Of a stretch of DNA of 64,000 nt, positions 36,506 to 45,232 are shown piece after piece. Where the stretch lies: the NCBI RefSeq assembly GCF_009674485.1, contig NZ_WKJJ01000004.1, forward strand, positions 239,076-303,075, given 5' to 3'. The translations under genes and the position numbers were made by a program. The notes beneath the pieces are model-generated. The model saw only the letters and a program-made list of their open reading frames with translations. It was not told the DNA's origin and did not search any database. The DNA comes from Pseudoduganella rivuli (GTDB lineage: Bacteria > Pseudomonadota > Gammaproteobacteria > Burkholderiales > Burkholderiaceae_D). Numbering within the stretch: position 1 is the first letter of the stretch; each line of letters begins with the position of its first letter.

Positions 36506-37369
36506 TCAGCCGAGCGATTGGCTGAGCAATGCGTAGCGCGTAACGGATGCTTCCGGCCGCGGCGGTTCGCCGCGCACCATTACCGTGACCGTTTCATCGA
36601 CCTGCACCAGTCCCATTTCCGTGAGCCAGGGTCCGAGGCCGCTGCTGCCTGGAACGTCGATGCGCACGAAGTTCCCTGCGCGTACCCCAGCCCAGTGGGC
36701 GATCAGTGCCTTGGCGCGATCGATATCCGGCGCCACCACCGGACCGATGACATAGCCCAGGCCGAATTTACGCAACGCCGCGAAGGCAATCAGTTCGCCA
36801 TAGTGGTCGATGGCGACCGCCTGGGCCACGGTCATCAACTGCTTGATCACGGTGGAGCGCGGCATGCCGGTGGAACGGGCCGCCAGTTCAGCCAGCGCGC
36901 CTTCGTCGCGGGGGCTGACCGGGCGGATCCGTTCGCCCTCCGCCAGCGCCACAAACGGCGTACGGAACACGGTGCCCTGGTGCCGGTGTATCGTGCCGAA
37001 TGGCGCGAAGCCAAATTGTTCATACATGGCGATGGCATTGCTGTTGGTGTGCAGCAAGGTGGTGCGGCTGCCGACTTCCCTGAGGATGCGGGTCATCAGT
37101 TCCGATGCGATGCCGAGATGGCGGTGATCCGGCGCGACGATGTTCATGCCGATCGATGCGTAGCGCGCGCCATGCAGCCAGCACATGATGGTGCCGACGA
37201 TGCCCGACTTGTTTTCCGCGACGATCCCCTCGCCCAATTCGTGGATGAATTTCCAGTCTTCCAGGCGGTGTGGCCACAACGCCGCCTGCGAAAGTTGATG
37301 TGCAGCGGGCAGGTCGTCTACCGTCATCCTGCGGTAGCGGACTGCCCCTTGCGGCTTCTGCGCATTCAT
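36506..37369 (-). CDS. two-domain GNAT acetyltransferase, copy 2
   Basis: A 287-residue paralogue of the proteins at 31635-32495 and 59943-60800, sharing the LPAAHQLSQAALWPHRLEDW signature. The N-terminal half has the CoA-binding pattern HRHLGIASELMTRIL. The second half keeps VIGPVVAPDIDRAKALIAHW, found in all three copies, which may mark a family-specific function. It starts at ATG 37369, 35 bp from a promoter-like TATCTTGCC element. It is divergent from HAD hydrolase 1. Confidence 0.82.
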   Translation of the reverse strand: MNAQKPQGAVRYRRMTVDDLPAAHQLSQAALWPHRLEDWKFIHELGEGIVAENKSGIVGTIMCWLHGARYASIGMNIVAPDHRHLGIASELMTRILREVGSRTTLLHTNSNAIAMYEQFGFAPFGTIHRHQGTVFRTPFVALAEGERIRPVSPRDEGALAELAARSTGMPRSTVIKQLMTVAQAVAIDHYGELIAFAALRKFGLGYVIGPVVAPDIDRAKALIAHWAGVRAGNFVRIDVPGSSGLGPWLTEMGLVQVDETVTVMVRGEPPRPEASVTRYALLSQSLG

Positions 37370-37759
37370 TTTGTGCTCCCGGTGGCTAGTCTTGATTGGC
37401 CTTTATCTTGCCACAGGCGGCGGCCCGTGACGACAGGGTGGATGCAATCCGAAATGAAGCGCTGTTTGCGGGGACAAAACAGCAGATTGTATCGTCACAG
37501 CCAGATGCGCCGGCATGAAATGCTGTTATGCGAAAGCCGTGAAAGCGCTTGCGCGGTCCGCAGTAATTTATGCTGGCTGGCGCCATCAATTCCAAGGATT
37601 CCGCTCATTTGGTCCGGTCAAAACAAGATATTCGTGCGGGGCAGGGGTGATGTAATGCTGATCAGGAAACGACGTGGACAGTGCATGGATCTGCAGCGCG
37701 AACGTATTACCTGATGTACCACCTAAGGCATGAACATTCTCAATAAAGGAACCCACTAT
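37370..37759. promoter_or_regulatory. divergent control region GNAT2/HAD1
   Basis: A 390-bp region. For GNAT2 (minus strand): TATCTTGCC at 37404-37412 and the box GACAGGGTGGATGCAATCC at 37432-37450. Between the genes: AGCAGATTGTATC (37491-37503), a weaker member of the island motif, in a context CAAAACAGCAGATTGT that closely matches CAGAACGGCAGCTTGT at 32601-32616. For HAD1: GGTGATGTAATG near 37646-37657, similar to GGTGTAATG boxes at two other operons. AAAGGA precedes the HAD1 ATG. Confidence 0.5.
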
Positions 37760-38431
37760 ATGACTACCAACCTGAGGCCGAAATACATTTCTTTCGATTG
37801 CTACGGCACATTGATCAATTTCCAGATGGCGGACGTGGCGCGTGAATTGTTTGCCGACCGCATCAAGCCGGAAGACATGGAGCAGTTCACCACCGACTTC
37901 GCGCGCTACCGCCTGGATGAAGTGATGGGCGACTGGCGTCCATATGACCAGATCCTGTGCAATTCCGTGCGCCGCACTTGCCAGCGCTGGGGTATCGAAT
38001 ACCGCGACAACGAAGGCATGAAATTTTATCATGCCGTGCCGACCTGGCAGCCGCACGCGGACGTGCCGAACGCGCTGGCGCGCCTGGCCAAGGAATACAA
38101 GCTGGTGATTTTCTCGAACGCGATGAACGACCAGATTCCGTACAGCGTGGAAAAGCTCGGCGCGCCGTTCCACCGCGTGTACACGGCCGAGCAGGCGCAA
38201 GCCTACAAGCCGCGCCTGCGCGCCTTTGAATACATGATCGAACAGCTTGGCTGCAGCGCGGATGACATCCTGCACGTGTCGTCCAGCATGCGTTACGACC
38301 ACCTGTCGGCCGATGATATGGGCATCAAGAACAAGGTGTTCGTCAATCGTGGCCACGAACCGGCATGGCCGGTGTGGGGCAGCCATGAAATCAAGGACTT
38401 GAGCGGCTTGCCGGCGCTGGTCGGCCTGTAA
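37760..38431 (+). CDS. type II haloacid-dehalogenase-like hydrolase, copy 1
   Basis: A 223-residue HAD-superfamily protein. The nucleophile is Asp13 in FDCYGTL, with SNAM (motif II), a Lys in YKPRLRAFEY (motif III) and SSSMRYDHLSADDMG. The class covers L-2-haloacid dehalogenases and small phosphatases. No halogenated-compound genes are nearby, so a phosphatase or other C-X hydrolase role in amino-compound metabolism is as likely. It is about 95% identical at protein level to the copy at 39815-40486. An intrinsic terminator follows it at 38476. Start ATG 37760 is chosen on the AAAGGA site. Confidence 0.88.
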   Translation: MTTNLRPKYISFDCYGTLINFQMADVARELFADRIKPEDMEQFTTDFARYRLDEVMGDWRPYDQILCNSVRRTCQRWGIEYRDNEGMKFYHAVPTWQPHADVPNALARLAKEYKLVIFSNAMNDQIPYSVEKLGAPFHRVYTAEQAQAYKPRLRAFEYMIEQLGCSADDILHVSSSMRYDHLSADDMGIKNKVFVNRGHEPAWPVWGSHEIKDLSGLPALVGL

Positions 38432-38475
38432 TACCGGTGTCCCAGCTTCCCCGCTTCCGGGGATGCGGTCTTTTG

Positions 38476-38504
38476 CCGCGGGCCGTGTGCCTGCGGTTTT
38501 TTTT
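38476..38504 (+). terminator. intrinsic terminator after HAD1, immediately before alr
   Basis: CCGCGGGC (38476-38483) pairs with GCCTGCGG (38489-38496), with one G-U pair and a 5-nt loop, then eight T (38497-38504). A second small hairpin CCCCG/CGGGG lies just before it at 38449-38462. The T-run ends only 10 nt before the alr start codon. Confidence 0.8.
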
Positions 38505-38514
38505 GGGTGCAAGA

Positions 38515-39636
38515 ATGAGTAACAATTTGCTGCAACACGGCGCGGTGCTGCGGGTCGACCTGGCCGCGGTGCGCGCCAATTACCGGCTGCTCAAGGGCAT
38601 GCTCAAGGAAGGGGGCGGCGGCACGGAATGCGCCGCCGTGGTCAAGGCCGACGCCTACGGGCTGGGAGCGGCGCAGGTCGCCAGCGCTTTGCTGAAAGAG
38701 GGATGCCGCCACTACTTTGTCGCCCACCTGGATGAGGGTGTCCGGCTGCGCTCGGTATTGCCCGGCAGTGCGCAGATCTATGTGCTGCACGGCCCGCCGC
38801 CGGGGACCGAATCCATGTTCCACGTCCATCGCCTGGTCCCGGTGCTGAGCACCATGGAACAGATTGCGGGCTGGCGCCGCCTGGCGCGGCAATTGAATGC
38901 CGCGTTGCCTGCCGTGATCCAGTTCGACACCGGCAAGTCCGGGCTGGGCCTGTCCAGTGCGGATCTGGCCTGCCTGCACCAGGAGAGCCACCTGGTGTGC
39001 GGAATCGATGTGCGCTATGCGATGAGCCAGTTGGCGTGCGCCGATGACCCGGAACATCCGGCCAACCAGGCGCAGCTGGACGAGTTCCAGCGCTTACGCG
39101 CGATGTTTCCGAAGTGGAAGGCCAGCCTTGCCAACTCGTCCGGGATCTTCCTGGGCGCGCGTTTCCATGGCGACCTGGCGCGGCCCGGCGCGGCGTTGTA
39201 CGGCCTGGCGCCGGTCCATGGCGCCGCCAACCCGCTGCGTCAGCCGGTCCAGCTCAAGGCCCGCATCATCCAGGTCCGCCAGCTCGCTGCCGGCGCCGGC
39301 GTGGGCAATGGACTGACGTACAAGGCCACTGGTCCGCGCCGCATCGCGACCCTGTCGATCGGCTATGCCGACGGCTGGGGGCGCGGCATGGGCAACCGTG
39401 GCGTGGTCTGGTTCGATGGGGTGCCGGCGCCGATGGCCGGCATGGTATCGATGGATACCTGCTCGGTCGACGTGACCGGTATTGCCGAGGATAAGTCGGG
39501 CCCGGGCCAGTTCGCCGACCTGGTGACGGCACATTACACCATTGACGATATCGCCCGGGCGACCGGCACCGTCGGCGATGAGATTTTGACGGGGCTGGGA
39601 CCGCGGATTTACCGCGACTATGTGGATGAAAACTGA
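38515..39636 (+). CDS. alr: alanine racemase family protein
   Basis: A 373-residue fold-type III PLP enzyme. Lys44 in VVKADAYGLG forms the PLP Schiff base, and Tyr284 in GYADGW is the second catalytic base. SMDTCSVDVT is the usual C-terminal domain motif. It interconverts L- and D-alanine, and some members racemise other amino acids. ATG 38515 gives the normal N terminus but lies 10 nt after the HAD1 terminator with no obvious promoter or strong ribosome site. It is sandwiched between two near-identical HAD genes. In this island it may serve as a catabolic or broad-specificity racemase feeding the flavin dehydrogenases. Confidence 0.9.
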   Translation: MSNNLLQHGAVLRVDLAAVRANYRLLKGMLKEGGGGTECAAVVKADAYGLGAAQVASALLKEGCRHYFVAHLDEGVRLRSVLPGSAQIYVLHGPPPGTESMFHVHRLVPVLSTMEQIAGWRRLARQLNAALPAVIQFDTGKSGLGLSSADLACLHQESHLVCGIDVRYAMSQLACADDPEHPANQAQLDEFQRLRAMFPKWKASLANSSGIFLGARFHGDLARPGAALYGLAPVHGAANPLRQPVQLKARIIQVRQLAAGAGVGNGLTYKATGPRRIATLSIGYADGWGRGMGNRGVVWFDGVPAPMAGMVSMDTCSVDVTGIAEDKSGPGQFADLVTAHYTIDDIARATGTVGDEILTGLGPRIYRDYVDEN

Positions 39637-39814
39637 GCCCGTGGCCGGGGCTGGGGGCGGGGCGGCAGATTATGCTGCGCAGCACTGATAATTCCGCCAT
39701 TTCAGCCGTCCCGCCCCCGTCAGAACAGGACATTCCTCCATTCCACGCATGGTGTAATGCTTACTGTGAGATAACCTTGCGGCGCCTGCCCGCAACGAAC
39801 GAGGAACCTGAGAC
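39637..39814 (+). promoter_or_regulatory. control region of the HAD2-oxidase-ABC operon
   Basis: GGCAGATTATGC at 39664-39675 and GCATGGTGTAATG at 39747-39759 are both found, identical and at almost the same spacing (83 versus 82 bp), in front of the second dehydrogenase operon at 61076 and 61158. TGTAAT in the second motif could be a -10 hexamer. This region probably drives the ten-gene operon that ends at 50633. Confidence 0.6.
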
Positions 39815-40486
39815 ATGACTACCTACTTGAAGCCGAAATACATTTCTTTCGATTGCTACGGCACCCTGATCAACTTCCAGATGGCGGACGTGGCGCGCGA
39901 ATTGTTTGCCGACCGCATCAAGCCGGAAGACATGGCGCAATTCACCACCGACTTCGCGCAATACCGCCTGGACGAAGTGATGGGCGACTGGCGTCCGTAT
40001 GACCAGATCCTGTGCAATTCCGTGCGCCGCACCTGCCAGCGCTGGGGTATCGAGTACCGCGACAACGAAGGCATGAAGTTTTACCAGGCCGTGCCGACCT
40101 GGCAGCCGCATGCGGACGTGCCGGACGCGCTGGCGCGCCTGGCCACGGAATACAAGCTGGTGATTTTCTCGAACGCGATGAACGACCAGATTCCGTACAG
40201 CGTGGAAAAGCTGGGCGCGCCGTTCCACCGCGTGTATACGGCGCAGCAGGCGCAAGCGTACAAGCCGCGCCTGCGCGCCTTTGAATACATGATCGAACAG
40301 CTCGGCTGCAACCCGGAAGACATCTTGCACGTGTCGTCCAGCATGCGTTACGACCACCTGTCGGCCGATGATATGGGCATCAAGAACAAGGTATTCGTCA
40401 ACCGTGGCCATGAGCCGGCCTGGCCGGTCTGGGGCTGCCATGAAATCAAAGACTTGAGTGGCTTGCCGGCCCTCGTTGGCTTGTAA
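39815..40486 (+). CDS. type II haloacid-dehalogenase-like hydrolase, copy 2
   Basis: A 223-residue near-duplicate of HAD1, with nucleophile Asp13 in FDCYGTL and the same motifs II-IV. About ten residue changes were counted by eye, e.g. CSADD to CNPED near residue 170. It is the first gene of the operon that continues into the FAD oxidase 15 bp downstream and the ABC importer. The two HAD genes flank alr, consistent with a local segmental duplication. Biochemical role as for copy 1. Confidence 0.88.
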   Translation: MTTYLKPKYISFDCYGTLINFQMADVARELFADRIKPEDMAQFTTDFAQYRLDEVMGDWRPYDQILCNSVRRTCQRWGIEYRDNEGMKFYQAVPTWQPHADVPDALARLATEYKLVIFSNAMNDQIPYSVEKLGAPFHRVYTAQQAQAYKPRLRAFEYMIEQLGCNPEDILHVSSSMRYDHLSADDMGIKNKVFVNRGHEPAWPVWGCHEIKDLSGLPALVGL

Positions 40487-40501
40487 TTCCAGGACGACGC
40501 G

Positions 40502-41779
40502 ATGAAGCTCGAATCGTATTGGCTCGATACCGCACCCGCCTTTACGGCCGGGGCACAGGGACCGGTGGCCGGACGCGCCGACGTGGTGGTGGTCGGCGGC
40601 GGCTTTACCGGCTTGTCGGCGGCGCTGGCGCTGGCCAGGCGCGGCGCTTCCGTGGTGGTGCTGGAAGCCGGCCGGGTGGTGGGGGAGGCATCCGGGCGCA
40701 ATGGCGGGCATTGCAACAGCGGCCTGGCGCATGATTTTGGCACGCTGGCCGCGCGCCTGGGCGTGGACCAGGCGCGTGCGTTTTACCAGGCGTATGACGC
40801 GGCGGTCGACACGGTGGCGTCCATCGTGCGGCAGGAAGAGATCGCCTGCGATTTTGCCCGCGTGGGCAAGTTGAAACTGGCCGCCAAGCCGGAACACTAC
40901 GGGAAGCTGGAGCGCGCCTGCGAATTGCTGCGGCGCGAAGTCGACCCCCACGTGGAGATGGTGCCGGCGGAGCGGATTGGCACGGAAGTGGGCTCCGGGC
41001 AATTCTATGGCGGCTTGCTGCAAACAACCAGCGCACAAATGCATATGGGCAAGTTTGGTGTGGGACTGGCGCACGCCGCCGCCCGTGCCGGCGCACAGGT
41101 GTATGAACAGGCGCCCGTGACCAAGCTGGAGCGCCGTTCCGATGGCGGATTCCGTGTGACCTGCGGGCGCGGCGCCGTCGATGCGGGACAGGTGTTGTTG
41201 GCGACGGGTAATTCCCGTACCGGCCCGTTTTTCCACTTCCGCCGCCGCATGCTGTCGGTGGGCAGCTTTATTATTGCCACGGAGCAACTGGATACGGCGC
41301 TGCTGAACAAGCTGGTGCCGCAGCGCCGCAATTATGTGACATCGAAAAACATCGGTAACTATTTCCGCGTGTCGCCGGATAACCGCCTGCTGTTTGGCGG
41401 CCGCGCACGCTTTGCCATGTCGAATCCCCGCTCCGATCAGAAAAGCGGAGACATTCTGCGCGCGACGATGGAAGACCTATTCCCTGAACTGAGCGGGGTG
41501 GACATCGATTACTGCTGGGGCGGTCTGGTGGATATGACGGCGGACCGCCTGCCCCGTGCCGGCGAGCACCGCGGCATGTATTTCGCGACCGGCTACAGCG
41601 GCCACGGCGTACAGATGTCGGTACACATGGGCCAGGTGATGGCCGATGTGATGGCCGGCAAGCCGGAACGCAATCCGTGGCGTGGCCTGGCGTGGCCCGC
41701 CATCCCCGGACACTTTGGCAAACCATGGTTCTTGCCCATCGTCGGGGCGTATTACCGGTTACAGGACTGGCTGCACTGA
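40502..41779 (+). CDS. FAD-dependent amine/amino-acid oxidase, PuuB/OrdL-like
   Basis: A 425-residue DAO-fold flavoprotein. The dinucleotide-binding GGGFTGLSAALALARRG begins at residue 32, and GEASGRNGGHCNSG is typical of gamma-glutamylputrescine-oxidase-like enzymes. The C-terminal FAD contact is YFATGYSGHGVQMS. It oxidises a C-N bond of an amine or N-substituted amino acid, giving an aldehyde or keto acid, H2O2 or reduced carrier. The gene follows HAD2 by 15 bp and precedes the ABC binding protein, so its substrate is probably what the importer brings in. Confidence 0.88.
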   Translation: MKLESYWLDTAPAFTAGAQGPVAGRADVVVVGGGFTGLSAALALARRGASVVVLEAGRVVGEASGRNGGHCNSGLAHDFGTLAARLGVDQARAFYQAYDAAVDTVASIVRQEEIACDFARVGKLKLAAKPEHYGKLERACELLRREVDPHVEMVPAERIGTEVGSGQFYGGLLQTTSAQMHMGKFGVGLAHAAARAGAQVYEQAPVTKLERRSDGGFRVTCGRGAVDAGQVLLATGNSRTGPFFHFRRRMLSVGSFIIATEQLDTALLNKLVPQRRNYVTSKNIGNYFRVSPDNRLLFGGRARFAMSNPRSDQKSGDILRATMEDLFPELSGVDIDYCWGGLVDMTADRLPRAGEHRGMYFATGYSGHGVQMSVHMGQVMADVMAGKPERNPWRGLAWPAIPGHFGKPWFLPIVGAYYRLQDWLH

Positions 41780-41830
41780 ACGGGTGCGCAGCGCGAAAAA
41801 ATTCATTGAAGACTATGGAGGAGGGAACCC

Positions 41831-43420
41831 ATGAACGGAACTAACACTGACATCCTGCTGCGGGAGGCCGGACCCGGCGTGACCCGCCGTGATGCCATGC
41901 GCACACTGCTCGCTGGCGGCATGCTGACTGCCACGGCCGGCGGTTTGCTGACGTTTGCCAGCCCCGCCCAGGCCGAAGTCCCGCGGAAAGGCGGGCGCAT
42001 CCGCGTCGCCATGGCGGCCGGGTCGACTGCTGACACGCTCGATCCCGCCAAGGGCGGCAATATTGCCGACTATGTACGGCATTTCATGTTTTATAACTGC
42101 CTGACGACGATCGACACCAAACTGGCGCCGCAAATGGAATTGGCCGAGTCCTTCAACAGCAAGGATAACGTGACGTGGACCGTCAAGCTGCGCAAGGACG
42201 TGCGCTTCCACGATGGCAAGTCTCTGACGCCGGCCGACGTCGTGTATTCGCTGATGCGCCACAAGAATCCCGCGACGGCGTCCAAGGTCAAGGCCGTGGC
42301 GGAGGAAATTGTCGAAGTGAAAGCCACCGGCCCGAACGAAGTGCAAATCAAGCTGGATTCCGCCAATGCCGATTTGCCTGCGCTGCTGGGCACGTCGAAC
42401 TTTGCCATCGTCCGCGACGGCGCCACGGATTTCACCACGGCCAATGGCACCGGCCCCTACAAATGCAAGGAATTCCGTCCCGGTGTGCGTTCCATCAGCG
42501 TGCGCAACGACAATTACTGGAAACCTGGCAAGCCTTACCTCGACGAGATTGAATATTTCGCCATTCCCGACGAAGCGGCGCGCGTCAATGCGCTGCTGTC
42601 GGGCGACGTGCACCTGATCAACGCCATCAATCCCCGCTCGGTGCCGACCGTGACGGCCGCCGCCGGTTACACGGTGTTTGAATCGAAGACCGGTCATTAC
42701 ACCGACATCATCATGCGCGACAACCTGGGCCCGGTGAAGAATCCGGATTTCGTGCTGGCGATGAAGTACATGATGGACCGCGAACAAATCCGCAAGGTGT
42801 CGATGCGCGGTTTTGCCACGGTCGGCAACGACCAGCCGATTCAGCCCAACAACAAGTATTACTTTGCAGGCTTGCCGCAGCGCGGCATGGACCTGGACAA
42901 GGCGAAATTCCATCTGAAGAAGTCCGGCATGGCGGGCAGCACGTTGCCGCTGGTGGCGTCCACGGCCGCCAACGGTTCCGTCGACACGGCGCAAATTCTG
43001 CAATTGTCGGCACAAAAAATCGGCTTGAACCTCGAACTCAAACGCATGCCGGCGGACGGCTACTGGACCAACCACTGGGCCAGGCACCCTATGTCCTTTG
43101 GCAACATCAGTCCGCGCCCGACCACGGATTTGATGTTCACGGTGTTTTACAAATCCAATGCTGCGTGGAATGTATCAGGCTGGAAGAATGAAAAATTCGA
43201 CCAGTTGCTGGAACTGGCGCGTGGCGAAACCAACGAAGCCAAGCGCAAGCAAATGTATGCTGACATGCAGGTGATCGTGCACGACAATTGCGGTGTCGGC
43301 ATCCCTATCTTTAACCACTCGCTCGACGGTTTCACGAAAAAGCTGAAGGGATATGGGGCGCATCCGCTGGCAGGCCTGATGGGCTATATGTTTGCCGAAA
43401 ACGTTTGGCTGGAGAGCTGA
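41831..43420 (+). CDS. ABC transporter substrate-binding protein, family 5, Tat-exported
   Basis: A 529-residue periplasmic binding protein (dipeptide/oligopeptide family, SBP_bac_5). The N terminus has a twin-arginine signal: TRRDAMRTLL at residues 18-27, a hydrophobic stretch, then SPAQAE cleavage. The body shows WTVKLRKDVRFHDGKSLTPADVV-type sequence, characteristic of DppA/OppA proteins. AGGAGG-like sequence precedes ATG 41831. It delivers the ligand to the permeases encoded next. The ligand is unknown but likely a peptide-like or N-substituted amino acid. Confidence 0.92.
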   Translation: MNGTNTDILLREAGPGVTRRDAMRTLLAGGMLTATAGGLLTFASPAQAEVPRKGGRIRVAMAAGSTADTLDPAKGGNIADYVRHFMFYNCLTTIDTKLAPQMELAESFNSKDNVTWTVKLRKDVRFHDGKSLTPADVVYSLMRHKNPATASKVKAVAEEIVEVKATGPNEVQIKLDSANADLPALLGTSNFAIVRDGATDFTTANGTGPYKCKEFRPGVRSISVRNDNYWKPGKPYLDEIEYFAIPDEAARVNALLSGDVHLINAINPRSVPTVTAAAGYTVFESKTGHYTDIIMRDNLGPVKNPDFVLAMKYMMDREQIRKVSMRGFATVGNDQPIQPNNKYYFAGLPQRGMDLDKAKFHLKKSGMAGSTLPLVASTAANGSVDTAQILQLSAQKIGLNLELKRMPADGYWTNHWARHPMSFGNISPRPTTDLMFTVFYKSNAAWNVSGWKNEKFDQLLELARGETNEAKRKQMYADMQVIVHDNCGVGIPIFNHSLDGFTKKLKGYGAHPLAGLMGYMFAENVWLES

Positions 43421-43426
43421 CGCATC

Positions 43427-44380
43427 ATGAACAGCCAATCCTTGCGACTCATCCTGAACCGCCTCGGCGCTGGCCTGCTGACGCTGGCGGCGGTGTCCGT
43501 GGTGATTTTCACGATCACCAACCTGCTGCCGGGCGACGCTGCCCAGGCAATGCTGGGCCAGGAATCCACGCCGGAACTGCTGGCGGCCCTGCGTGAAAAA
43601 TTCGGGCTGGACAAGCCCGCTTACATCCGTTATTTCCACTGGCTGGGCGGCCTGCTGCAGGGCGATCCCGGCGTTGCGCTGGCCAATGGCTTGCCGGTGG
43701 CGGAACTGATCGGCTCGCGCCTGCCCAATTCCCTGACCCTGGCGGCCGCCACCGCCGCCGTGTCGGTACCGCTGGCGCTGGCGATCGGCATCGGCACCGC
43801 CATGGTGCGCGGTTCGCTGTTTGACCGCGTGGTCAACGTGGCCACCGTGTGGGTGGTGTCGGTACCGGAATTTCTGATCGCCACGGTCGCCGTGCTGATC
43901 TTTGCCGTCAAGCTGCGCTGGCTGTCGGCATTGTCGCGCGCCGATGACATCGCGACCTTTGGCGAGTTCCTGCGCGTGTATGCGATGCCGGTGATGACTC
44001 TGTGCTGCGTGATCGTGGCGCAAATGGCGCGCATGACGCGCGCCGCCGTGATCGACCAGCTCAATTCATCGTACGTGGAAATGGCGCGCCTGAAAGGTGT
44101 GCGGCCGGTGCGCATGGTGCTGATCCATGCGCTGCCCAATGCCGTCGGCCCGATCGCCAACGCCGTGGCGCTGTCGCTGTCGTATCTGATCGGCGGCGTC
44201 ATCATCGTCGAATCGATTTTCAATTACCCCGGTATCGCCAGCCTGATGGTCGATTCCGTCACCATGCGCGATATGCCGGTGGTGCAGGCGTGCGCCATGC
44301 TGTTCTGCGCCGGCTACCTGGTGCTGCTGACCATTGCCGACTTGGCCGCCATTGTTTCCAATCCGAGGTTGCGTAAATGA
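43427..44380 (+). CDS. ABC transporter permease, DppB type
   Basis: A 317-residue inner-membrane permease with about six hydrophobic segments and the EAA-loop motif SSYVEMARLKGVRPVRMVLIH region near residues 210-228. The N-terminal VVIFTITNLLPGDAA is typical of DppB/OppB proteins. It lies 6 bp after the binding-protein stop, and its TGA overlaps the next ATG (ATGA), so it is translationally coupled. Confidence 0.94.
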   Translation: MNSQSLRLILNRLGAGLLTLAAVSVVIFTITNLLPGDAAQAMLGQESTPELLAALREKFGLDKPAYIRYFHWLGGLLQGDPGVALANGLPVAELIGSRLPNSLTLAAATAAVSVPLALAIGIGTAMVRGSLFDRVVNVATVWVVSVPEFLIATVAVLIFAVKLRWLSALSRADDIATFGEFLRVYAMPVMTLCCVIVAQMARMTRAAVIDQLNSSYVEMARLKGVRPVRMVLIHALPNAVGPIANAVALSLSYLIGGVIIVESIFNYPGIASLMVDSVTMRDMPVVQACAMLFCAGYLVLLTIADLAAIVSNPRLRK

Positions 44381-45225
44381 AGCCCACTATGATTTCTTCC
44401 ACTGTCCGGCGCAAGCCACGCGCGCGCCTGCCGCTGGCCGGCGTAATCGGCGGCGTCATCGTCACCTTCTGGCTCGTGATGGCCGTCATCGGCCCCTACA
44501 TCGCGCCGCACGATGTCGGCGGCGTGGCCGGGGACGCCGTGTTTGCGCCGATCAGCGCGCAATACCCGCTGGGCACCGATTACCTGGGCCGCGACATGCT
44601 GTCGCGCGTGCTGCACGGCGCGCCGTACACCATCGGCGTGGCGCTGGCGGCCGTGATCATTGCCAGCTTTGGCGGCACCGCGCTGGCCCTGTTCGCGGCG
44701 GCGTCCGGCGGCTGGTTCGACACCATCGTCAGCCGCATCGTCGACGTCAAGCTCAGCATCCCGAGCAAGTTGCTGGCGCTGATCATGATTGCCGCGTTCG
44801 GCTCGTCCGTCCCGGTGCTGATCCTGACGGCCGGCGTCGGCTATATGCCGGGCGCCTACCGTATTTCGCGCGCGCTGGCCGTCAATGTGCAGGCCATGGA
44901 TTATGTGCAGGCGGCCCGCTCGCGCGGCGAGGGCCTCGCTTACATCATGTTTTATGAAATGCTGCCCAACATGCTGCGGCCGGTGCTGGCCGACCTGGGC
45001 TTGCGCTTCCTGTTCATCGTGCTGCTGCTGAGCGGGATGAGTTTCCTGGGCCTGGGCGTGCAGCCGCCGGAAGCGGACTGGGGCTCGCTGGTGCGGGAAA
45101 ACATTATCGGGCTGAGCGAAGGCGCCCCGGCCGTGATCGTGCCGGCCCTGGCGATCGCCACGCTCACCATCGCCGTCAATATGGTCATCGATGGTTTTGC
45201 CGGCCGCAAGCGCCGTGGAGGCTGA
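44377..45225 (+). CDS. ABC transporter permease, DppC type
   Basis: A 282-residue permease. After the first membrane segment it has PLGTDYLGRDMLSRVLHG, a hallmark of DppC/OppC. The EAA loop is QAARSRGEGLAYIMFYEMLP near residues 177-196. It partners the preceding DppB-type subunit, and its start overlaps the latter's stop. Confidence 0.94.
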   Translation: MKPTMISSTVRRKPRARLPLAGVIGGVIVTFWLVMAVIGPYIAPHDVGGVAGDAVFAPISAQYPLGTDYLGRDMLSRVLHGAPYTIGVALAAVIIASFGGTALALFAAASGGWFDTIVSRIVDVKLSIPSKLLALIMIAAFGSSVPVLILTAGVGYMPGAYRISRALAVNVQAMDYVQAARSRGEGLAYIMFYEMLPNMLRPVLADLGLRFLFIVLLLSGMSFLGLGVQPPEADWGSLVRENIIGLSEGAPAVIVPALAIATLTIAVNMVIDGFAGRKRRGG

Positions 45226-45232
45226 GAATTCT

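Noticed and set aside
38437..38514. Extended alr start at GTG 38437
   Set aside because: It would translate through the intrinsic terminator of HAD1 and add a non-homologous N terminus.
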